From CAZXBB01 sp964638815 (GTDB taxonomy: Bacteria > Planctomycetota > Phycisphaerae > Phycisphaerales > SM1A02), in contig CAZXBB010000283.1 in assembly GCA_964638815.1 (NCBI GenBank), forward strand, positions 1 to 11,404: a DNA stretch of 11,404 nucleotides, read 5' to 3'. The notes under the pieces were generated by a model, which was not told the origin of the DNA, did no database searches, and saw nothing but the letters and a program-made list of their open reading frames with translations. Numbering within the stretch: the stretch's first letter is position 1; each line of letters opens with the position of its first letter. Shown in pieces: positions 5,996-11,404 of the stretch. The position numbers and the translations under genes were made by a program.

Positions 5996-6875
5996 CGAGC
6001 ATGGTGATCAGCACGCGCTGCGTCCGATCGAACCGCAGGTAGCTCCGGAAGGCGCAGGACCACCAGACCCAGAGCCACCACGTCGTGATCGCAACGAGCG
6101 CCAGTGGCTGCCAGGTCATCCGCAGCATGACGGTCAGGACGTGATCGTCCGTGGACGGACGGAAGCGGAGCATCCACGGATCGACGGCGAACGCGAGACG
6201 GGTCGAGCCGAACGTGGCGCATGCGGCGCGCACCGCCAGCCAGGTCAGGAGGATCAGCAGGGGACCCACGACCGAGTAGAGCGCGATGCGCGCGATGTGA
6301 CCCGGTCGCACACGGGCGCGGCCGAGCGTGATCGGCACACTGAGGAACGTCAGAGGCAGCCCGATCAGCATCAGGATCGGCGCGGCGAAGCGACCCGCGG
6401 TCCACCCCGCGATCTGCGCGAACGCCCCCGACACAAGGTCGATCCAGTAGTGCCCGGTGAGATGCGGTGGGCTCCGGCGCGACCGCAGGAGGGCGCTGTG
6501 GTCGTGGTACGTCTCGAGCGCGGCCGGGCCGAGGAGGGCGACCAGGACGACGGCGAGCAGCACGAGCCCCGGCGGGCGCAGGTGGATGCGGTCCGACATG
6601 CGGACGTCCCGCCAGAACCGACGCGGCCGCAACGCGCTGGTGACCGTGGCGGAGATCCGGCGCATCGGCCGGTATCGCCACGACGCCTCGAACAACCACG
6701 GGTGTCGTGCGTAGGAGAAGATGTCCTTCCACTCGAACGCGAGGCCGCATTCCGTGCACACGCTCTCCAGCGGGCAGCGCGTCGACCAGTGCGCGACCTC
6801 GCCCCGGAGGTCGCACCTGCAGCGGGGGCAGCGCGGGTCGGCGTTGGCGCTCGTTCCGGACATGAAGCCCATCAT
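5952..6875 (-). CDS. Membrane protein with N-terminal zinc ribbon, unknown function
   Basis: The protein has 307 residues and I do not recognise a named family. The N-terminus has cysteines at 16, 19, 21, 34, 40 and 43 (CPRCRC near the start, CPLESVCTECG later), arranged as two Cys-x2-Cys knuckles that could bind zinc. A charged region (50-100, rich in Arg and aromatic residues) follows, then about five hydrophobic segments near 103-121, 160-180, 195-217, 257-277 and 287-305, with a Trp cluster TTWWLWVWW (264-272). I associate short cytosolic ribbons of this look followed by membrane helices with Phycisphaerae-type planctomycetes. The start is uncertain: ATG at 6875, 6872 or 6863 (Met1, Met2, Met5) are all possible, and all keep the ribbon. 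It stands alone on its strand and converges with the hydrolase gene. Confidence 0.8.
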   Translation of the reverse strand: MMGFMSGTSANADPRCPRCRCDLRGEVAHWSTRCPLESVCTECGLAFEWKDIFSYARHPWLFEASWRYRPMRRISATVTSALRPRRFWRDVRMSDRIHLRPPGLVLLAVVLVALLGPAALETYHDHSALLRSRRSPPHLTGHYWIDLVSGAFAQIAGWTAGRFAAPILMLIGLPLTFLSVPITLGRARVRPGHIARIALYSVVGPLLILLTWLAVRAACATFGSTRLAFAVDPWMLRFRPSTDDHVLTVMLRMTWQPLALVAITTWWLWVWWSCAFRSYLRFDRTQRVLITMLVMAVLVGLTAAWSA

Positions 6876-6960
6876 CCCCGATCGTCCGGCCGGGCCCGGG
6901 CGGGACGGCTGTTTTGCGTTCGCGCGAGCGCGGCCGGTAGCGGTCTCCCCGGCGCGCTGG

Positions 6961-7050
6961 TAGCGTCCGCGCTGGCAGCGTCCGCGCTGGCAGCGTCCGC
7001 GCTGGCAACGTCCGCGCTGGCAACGTCCAGGATGGTAACGTCTACGAAAC
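6961..7050. repeat. 15-base tandem repeat array with hairpin-forming units upstream of fumC
   Basis: Five full 15-base units run from 6961 to 7035 with consensus CAGCGTCCGCGCTGG, and a decayed partial copy begins at 7036 (TAACGTCT). A partial copy (CGCGCTGG) precedes the array. Units two and three are identical; unit one starts with T, unit four has CAACG, and unit five is more diverged. Each consensus unit contains CAGCG-TCCG-CGCTG, a five-base-pair inverted repeat around a four-base loop. Reading frames across it stay open because 15 is divisible by three, giving Ala-Ser or Thr-Leu-Pro-Ala-Arg-like repeats that I do not consider real. The rest of the 6876-7078 gap shows a CCGGGCCCGG palindrome (about 6889-6898) but no clear promoter. 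Confidence 0.9.
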
Positions 7051-7062
7051 GCGTGCGCGAAG

Positions 7063-7072
7063 CAAGGGAAAG
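7063..7072 (+). promoter_or_regulatory. Ribosome binding site deciding the fumC start
   Basis: The purine run CAAGGGAAAGG ends at 7072. The ATG at 7079 follows AAAGG by six bases, the ideal spacing, while an in-frame GTG at 7073 would directly abut it. This favours ATG 7079 as the start of fumC. Confidence 0.7.
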
Positions 7073-7078
7073 GTGACG

Positions 7079-8509
7079 ATGGCCAAGCGAAGGAGAACGC
7101 GGATCGAAAAGGACTCCATGGGGCAGATGTCCGTGCCGGCGCACGTTCTCTATGGCGCGACGACGCAGCGGGCCGTGCTGAACTTCCCGGTGTCGGGCCG
7201 GCCGGTCCCGCCGCAGGTGATCCACGCCTTCGCCCTGCTGAAGCGCGCCTGCGCCGAGGTCAACATGGAGCTCAGGAAGCTCGACCGCAAGCGGGGAGGG
7301 CTCATCGTCAAGGCGTGTCGGGAGGTGCAGGCCGCGCTCGAATCGGATCCCGCCGCCTTCATGGAGCACTTCCCGATCGACATCTTCCAGACGGGCTCGG
7401 GGACGAGCACGAACATGAACGTCAACGAGGTCGTCTCCAACCTCGCCTGCCGGGCGGCGGGTGGGAAGGTCGGGGCGAAGGACCCCGTGCACCCGAACGA
7501 CCACGTGAACATGGGCCAGTCGTCGAACGACACGTTCCCGACGGCGATGCAGATCGCGGCGGCGGTGGCGATCCGCGAGGCGCTCATCCCGGCGATGAAG
7601 GGGCTCGCGAAGGCGCTGGGCGCGAAGGCGAGAAAGTGGGACAAGGTCGTCAAGATCGGCCGAACGCACCTCATGGACGCGACGCCCATCCGCGTGGGAC
7701 AGGAGTTCAGCGGCTTCGCGGCGCAGGCGGAGTACGCCGTCGTGCGCGCCGAGCGCGCGATGATGCGCCTCGCGGAGAACCTCCCGCTCGGGGGCACCGC
7801 GGTCGGCACCGGCATCAACACGCACCGGCGCTTCGGCGGCATGGTGGCGCGCCGGCTCGCGCGGGCGACGAAGATCCGGTTCGAGGAGGCGCCCAACCAC
7901 TTCGAGGCGCAGGCGACGCGCGACTGCGTGGTCGAAGCCTCGGGTGAGCTGCGGACGATCGCGGTCTCGATGTCCAAGATCGCCAACGACATCCGCTGGC
8001 TCGGCTCGGGACCCCGCTGCGGCCTGTTCGAGCTCAGCCTCCCGGCGACCCAGCCGGGCTCGTCGATCATGCCGGGCAAGGTGAACCCGGTGATCTGCGA
8101 AGCCGTGATGATGGTCGCGTGCCAGGTGCTCGGCAACGATGCGGCGCTCACGGCGGGCGGTCTCGGCGGCGTCGGCTCCCTTCTCCAGCTCAACGTCGCG
8201 ATGCCGATGATGGCGGCGAACCTCATCGACAACATCCTGCTGCTCGCGCGCTCGGCGGACATGTTCGTCGAGAACTGCATCGCCGGGCTGGAGCTCAACG
8301 AGGCCATCGCGACGGGCATGGTCGAGAAGAGCCTCATGATGTGCACGTCGCTCGCGCCCGAGATCGGCTACGACAACGCGGCGATGGTCGCGAAGTCCGC
8401 GTTCAAGACGGGCCAGACGGTTCGCGAGTTCGTGCTCCAGGAGAACCTGGTGGATCCGCAACGGCTCGATGAACTGCTTGATCCCACCTCGATGACGGAG
8501 CCGGAGTAG
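7079..8509 (+). CDS. fumC: Fumarate hydratase, class II
   Basis: The 476-residue enzyme reversibly hydrates fumarate to malate in the TCA cycle as a cytosolic homotetramer without an iron-sulfur cluster. Superfamily signatures occur in order: RIEKDSMG and VPAHVLYGATTQR near the N-terminus; GSGTSTNMNVNEV (from 106); GRTHLMDATP with the catalytic-site His at 197; and GSSIMPGKVNP with the serines at 328-329. The His in GRTHL points to fumarase; aspartases usually have Gln there. Length is close to typical FumC (about 460-470). ATG 7079 is chosen over GTG 7073 because of the ribosome binding site spacing. The gene is first in a forward operon, and lptF-like GTG begins 12 bases after its stop. The N-terminal MAKRRRTR is slightly longer and more basic than usual. 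Confidence 0.95.
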   Translation: MAKRRRTRIEKDSMGQMSVPAHVLYGATTQRAVLNFPVSGRPVPPQVIHAFALLKRACAEVNMELRKLDRKRGGLIVKACREVQAALESDPAAFMEHFPIDIFQTGSGTSTNMNVNEVVSNLACRAAGGKVGAKDPVHPNDHVNMGQSSNDTFPTAMQIAAAVAIREALIPAMKGLAKALGAKARKWDKVVKIGRTHLMDATPIRVGQEFSGFAAQAEYAVVRAERAMMRLAENLPLGGTAVGTGINTHRRFGGMVARRLARATKIRFEEAPNHFEAQATRDCVVEASGELRTIAVSMSKIANDIRWLGSGPRCGLFELSLPATQPGSSIMPGKVNPVICEAVMMVACQVLGNDAALTAGGLGGVGSLLQLNVAMPMMAANLIDNILLLARSADMFVENCIAGLELNEAIATGMVEKSLMMCTSLAPEIGYDNAAMVAKSAFKTGQTVREFVLQENLVDPQRLDELLDPTSMTEPE

Positions 8510-8521
8510 ACTGCCCGAACC

Positions 8522-10141
8522 GTGTCCCTCCTGGACCGCTACATCCTGCGCGAGGTCCTTCGCACGACGCTGCTGACGGCGTCCGTGCTCGTGACGGTGA
8601 TCGCGTTCGGAGCGGCCATCAAGCCGCTGGCGAACGAGAACCTGCTCACGCTCGGGACGACGATGAAGTACATCACGCTCGCGATCGTCCCGATGCTCCA
8701 GTTCGCGCTGCCGTTCGCGGCCGGCTTCGCGGGCACGCTCAGCCTGCACCGGATGGCGAGCGACAACGAGATCGTCGCCGCGGCCACCGGCGGCATCAGC
8801 TACGCGCGACTGCTCCGCCCGATCGTTCTGCTCGGCCTGGCGCTGACCCTCATCATGCTCGTGCTCACGCAGTGGGTCGTGCCGCGATTCTGGGCGCGCC
8901 TCGAGGCCGCCGTCGCCGCGGACGTGACACGCATGTTCCAGAGCTCGATCGAGCGCGGCGAGGCGTTCGAGCTGGGCGACCGGCAGATCTTCGCCGACCG
9001 GCTGCTCATCGATCCGTCGCCGCCGGCGAACATCGACACGCGTCTCACGCTCTTCCACGTGGTCGCCGCCGAGCTGAACGACGACGGCGGCATCGACAAG
9101 GACGTGACGGCGACGCGGGCGATCGTCGACATCTACCGGCGTCCGGCCGCGACGTTCGTCAAGATCGCGATGCGCGACGCGGTGGCGTACGACCCGGAGG
9201 GGGGCGTCCTGGCCAATGCGCCGCAGCTCGAGTCGCGCACGATCGTGATCCCGAGCGGGCTCAACGTCGGTGTGCGTCACAAGACGCGGCGCGAGCTGCT
9301 CGCGATCCGCCGGAATCCCGACATCAACGGCGCGGTGGACGAGCGTCGTCTCGCGCTGGCGGAGGCCCTGCGCAACGAGGACGTGTGGAACCGCATTGGC
9401 GAGAAGCTCGCGGCGGAGGGCACCGTCGATCTCGTCTCGCAGCAGGAGAACGGGCCGCGATTCCGCGTCTACGCCGCCGCGATCTCCGGCGGGTACTTCT
9501 TTCCGAAACCAGGCGAGCTCGTCGCGGTCGTGCAGGAGTCGCCGGGGCGGGCGGACCTCCTGATGCGCACCGCCGACGCCCGCCTGGACCGTCACGCACC
9601 GGATCCGCTCTCGCCGGTGAGCTTCGACCTCTACCTCAACCAGTGCGAGGTTTCGACGCTCGGTGACGCCGACACGGTGAACCGGCGGAACCTGATCAAG
9701 GTCGAGGGGCTCACGTTCCCGGCCATCGAGGGGACGGACTACTCCAGCCTCTCGACGGACGAGCTGCTTGAGGCGCACGGGAAGCTCCCGCCGGAGACGC
9801 GGGAGCGGCTGGAGGCGACTGCGGACAATCTCCGCACCTACCGCGACCACCTGCGGAACGAGATCACGGGGCGGCTCCACAAGCACTACGCGCTGTCGAT
9901 CACCCCGTTGCTCCTCATCCTGCTCGGCTGCGTCCTCGCCATGTGGCTGCGCGGCAGCCTGCCGCTGACGATCTACCTGTGGTCGTTCATGCCGTCGATC
10001 GTGGACCTGATCACGATCTCGAGCGGCGAGCACATGATCCGCGACGGGTACTTCGCCGGGGGGTTCACGATCATGTGGGCCGGCAACGCGGCGCTCGTCG
10101 CCATCATCGCGTCCGTCTACTGGAAGCTCTCGCGGCACTGA
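8522..10141 (+). CDS. LptF/LptG-family permease with enlarged periplasmic domain
   Basis: The 539-residue protein belongs to the YjgP/YjgQ family, whose LptF and LptG members pair in the inner membrane with the LptB ATPase to move lipopolysaccharide out to LptC and LptA. It opens with LLDRYILREVLRT, a family signature. Transmembrane helices lie near 12-35, 50-75 and 98-120, and near 457-476, 481-502 and 512-534 at the C-terminus. The HRMASDNEIVAAATGG segment (76-91), followed by YARLLRP, is the coupling-helix region that docks on LptB. The periplasmic part between helices 3 and 4 spans about 330 residues, roughly twice that of the partner protein and of E. coli LptF (366 residues overall). 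The GTG start (8522) matches the conserved start. I cannot say whether it is LptF or LptG. Confidence 0.88.
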   Translation: MSLLDRYILREVLRTTLLTASVLVTVIAFGAAIKPLANENLLTLGTTMKYITLAIVPMLQFALPFAAGFAGTLSLHRMASDNEIVAAATGGISYARLLRPIVLLGLALTLIMLVLTQWVVPRFWARLEAAVAADVTRMFQSSIERGEAFELGDRQIFADRLLIDPSPPANIDTRLTLFHVVAAELNDDGGIDKDVTATRAIVDIYRRPAATFVKIAMRDAVAYDPEGGVLANAPQLESRTIVIPSGLNVGVRHKTRRELLAIRRNPDINGAVDERRLALAEALRNEDVWNRIGEKLAAEGTVDLVSQQENGPRFRVYAAAISGGYFFPKPGELVAVVQESPGRADLLMRTADARLDRHAPDPLSPVSFDLYLNQCEVSTLGDADTVNRRNLIKVEGLTFPAIEGTDYSSLSTDELLEAHGKLPPETRERLEATADNLRTYRDHLRNEITGRLHKHYALSITPLLLILLGCVLAMWLRGSLPLTIYLWSFMPSIVDLITISSGEHMIRDGYFAGGFTIMWAGNAALVAIIASVYWKLSRH

Positions 10142-10143
10142 AC

Positions 10144-11289
10144 TTGCTCCTCATCGACCGGTACATCCTCGTCCGGCTCGCTTCGAACTTCGTGCTGCTG
10201 TTCGCGCTGCTGTTCACGTTCGCGGCGGCGATCGACATCGCGATGGCGCTCCAGCGCTTCACCGACGCGGTGCACGCGGAGCTCGGGGACGGCGCCGGTG
10301 TCGTCCCCTTCGCGATGACGTTCGCGAAGCTGGTCTTCCAGTTCCAGGGACCGCGTCTGTTCCAGTTCTACGCGTACATGCACGGCCTGATCGCGATCGG
10401 CGCGATGGGCTTCACGCTCGCCCAGCTCTACCGCTACCGCGAGCTCATCGCGATGCTCGCGGCCGGGCTCAGCATGCACCGGATCGCGATGCCGTTCGTG
10501 ATGGTGGCCTTCGGCCTCAGCGTGGTGCAGCTCCTGAACCAGGAGTTTCTGCTGCCGCGGGTCGCGCCGCTGCTGCTGCGCGAGCACGAGCACATCGGGC
10601 GCACCAGCATCGATCGCTTCCCGATCGCGCTCACCCCCGATGCGGCCGGCAACGTCATGCACTCGCCGGAGTTCGACCCCACCACGGGAGTCCTCGCCGC
10701 CCCGACCTTCCTCGAGCGGGACGAGCAGGGACGCACCGTGCGCCGGGTCACGGCCGAGTCCGCCCGGTGGCGCGAATCGACGGACGACGGCGCGAGGCCG
10801 GGCGGGTGGGTGCTGGCGGACGGCCGCGAGGTGACGCTCGCGCGAGAGACCGCCGGCGGCACGTCCACGCCGATGCTGCCGCGCGCTATCGACTTCATCG
10901 CGACCGACATGTCGCCGGAGCTGCTTCTCGTGCAGCGCTACAACCAGTTCGCGGCGATGCTCAGCCTGCGCCAGATCAGCGCGATGCTCGCGACACAGGG
11001 CGTCGTGGAGCAGGACGCCCTGCGCCGGTTCCAGTATGCGAGGTTCTCCTCGGTGCTCGTGAACATCCTCGTGATGTGGCTCACGCTGCCGACCTTCCTG
11101 ATCCGCGAGCCGGCGAACCTGCTCCGGCGGGCGCTCACCTGCGCGATGATCGCCATCCCGTCGCTGCTCGGATCGTCGATCTTCATGGTGATGGACCTTC
11201 CCGGCATCCCCCCGGCCCTCAGCGTCTTCCTGCCCGTGGTCATCCTCATCCCGGTGGTCCTGGCGCAGTGGACGTTCATCAAGACCTGA
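10144..11289 (+). CDS. LptF/LptG-family permease, second of the pair
   Basis: The 381-residue protein opens with LLIDRYILVRL, paralogous to the LLDRYILREV of the previous gene, so the start must lie at this point. No ATG is available; TTG at 10144 lies two bases after the upstream stop, and CTG at 10138 (overlapping the stop as CTGA) is the only close alternative. Helices lie near 9-33, 72-95 and 118-138, then 302-319, 330-350 and 356-376, giving the expected six. The RYRELIAMLAAGLSMHRIAMP segment (98-118) is the LptB-coupling region. The periplasmic domain (about 140-300) is of normal size. With the preceding protein it would form the transmembrane core of the LPS exporter. LptB, LptC and LptA are not in the window. 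Coupled translation is likely given the two-base gap. Confidence 0.88.
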   Translation: MLLIDRYILVRLASNFVLLFALLFTFAAAIDIAMALQRFTDAVHAELGDGAGVVPFAMTFAKLVFQFQGPRLFQFYAYMHGLIAIGAMGFTLAQLYRYRELIAMLAAGLSMHRIAMPFVMVAFGLSVVQLLNQEFLLPRVAPLLLREHEHIGRTSIDRFPIALTPDAAGNVMHSPEFDPTTGVLAAPTFLERDEQGRTVRRVTAESARWRESTDDGARPGGWVLADGREVTLARETAGGTSTPMLPRAIDFIATDMSPELLLVQRYNQFAAMLSLRQISAMLATQGVVEQDALRRFQYARFSSVLVNILVMWLTLPTFLIREPANLLRRALTCAMIAIPSLLGSSIFMVMDLPGIPPALSVFLPVVILIPVVLAQWTFIKT

Positions 11290-11290
11290 C

Positions 11291-11404
11291 ATGTTGAGCC
11301 AACTCGAGATCACGACGGACGGTCCCGGCCTCTACGAGATCACGGACCGCGTGGCCGCGGCGGTCGCGGGTGCGCGGGTCGGCGAAGGTGTCAGCGACGG
11401 GGTC
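11291..11404 (+). CDS. YjbQ/UPF0047 family protein, N-terminal part, 3' partial
   Basis: The frame opens at ATG 11291, one base after the stop of the permease gene, and stays open to the right edge, giving 38 residues. The start MLSQLEITTDGPGLYEIT followed by DRVAAAVAGARVGEGV matches the beginning of the YjbQ/UPF0047 family, where a 'T.G.gl.dIT..V...V..s....G' pattern precedes the conserved HTT/S-A motif. The family has been linked to thiamine-phosphate synthase activity in vitro, but its role in the cell is not settled. The diagnostic histidine motif lies past the window edge, so the call rests on the N-terminus alone. One-base spacing puts it in the fumC/LptF/LptG operon. Confidence 0.7.
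   Translation, partial: MLSQLEITTDGPGLYEITDRVAAAVAGARVGEGVSDGV

Noticed and set aside
6884..6915. A GC-rich inverted repeat followed by a short T run (CTGTTTT) as a forward terminator.
   Set aside because: No forward gene ends just upstream of it, the outer stem is only about five base pairs, and the T run is short. Its position next to the zinc-ribbon gene start makes termination unlikely.
5794..7023. A reverse frame beginning with five Thr-Leu-Pro-Ala-Arg repeats upstream of the zinc-ribbon gene.
   Set aside because: The pentapeptides are the 15-base repeat read in one frame, and the frame differs from that of the zinc-ribbon gene, so it is not an N-terminal extension.
6961..7050. The 15-base array as a CRISPR array.
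   Set aside because: Units are directly adjacent with no spacers, far shorter than CRISPR repeats, and there are no cas genes.
6872..10138. A reverse-strand frame open for about 1,088 codons across fumC and the first permease.
   Set aside because: Its translation is Arg/Asp/His-rich low-complexity sequence with no domain, and it is exactly antisense to two clearly conserved genes. Very high third-position GC leaves such frames open by chance.

Overview
The window is a very GC-rich, densely packed bacterial chromosome segment. The best guess for its source is a planctomycete of the Phycisphaerae type. The reasons are the GC content, the LptF/LptG transport genes (so an outer membrane with LPS), an alpha/beta hydrolase with a membrane anchor, and a small membrane protein with an N-terminal Cys-rich ribbon of a kind I associate with that group. 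This assignment is inference; no rRNA or other marker gene is present. I see no tRNA, rRNA, CRISPR array, transposase, integrase or phage gene.

Layout. Positions 1-168 hold the 3' end of a forward glycosyltransferase gene. Positions 169-484 have no gene and are almost entirely a 49-copy hexanucleotide repeat lying between two convergent genes. From 5054 down to 485 runs a tight reverse-strand operon: a secretin-domain-like lipoprotein, a FlK-type hotdog thioesterase, an enoyl-CoA hydratase, a PaaG-like isomerase, a 3-hydroxyacyl-CoA dehydrogenase and a RimJ/RimL-type acetyltransferase. Junctions range from a 34-base overlap to a 4-base gap, with two GTGA stop/start overlaps. A 32-base divergent gap separates this operon from a forward, membrane-anchored alpha/beta hydrolase (5087-5995). 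The 3' end of that gene overlaps, tail to tail, a reverse zinc-ribbon membrane protein (5952-6875). A 200-base gap with an array of 15-base repeats that form hairpins follows. The forward operon fumC, two LptF/LptG-family permeases and a YjbQ/UPF0047 gene then runs off the right edge.

How the genes work together. The reverse operon encodes the middle of an acyl-CoA pathway: hydration, double-bond or ring isomerisation, NAD-dependent oxidation of the 3-hydroxyacyl-CoA, and a thioesterase that can release stalled CoA esters. The hydratase/PaaG/PaaH-like set resembles the lower part of phenylacetyl-CoA catabolism, but the oxygenase subunits, ring-opening enzyme and thiolase are not in the window. 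The forward operon joins a TCA-cycle enzyme to the two transmembrane halves of an LPS exporter. The first permease has a periplasmic domain about twice the usual size. No overtly new defence or mobile system is visible; the most unusual items are the hexamer array, the secretin-like lipoprotein at the head of a CoA operon, and the enlarged LptF-like protein.
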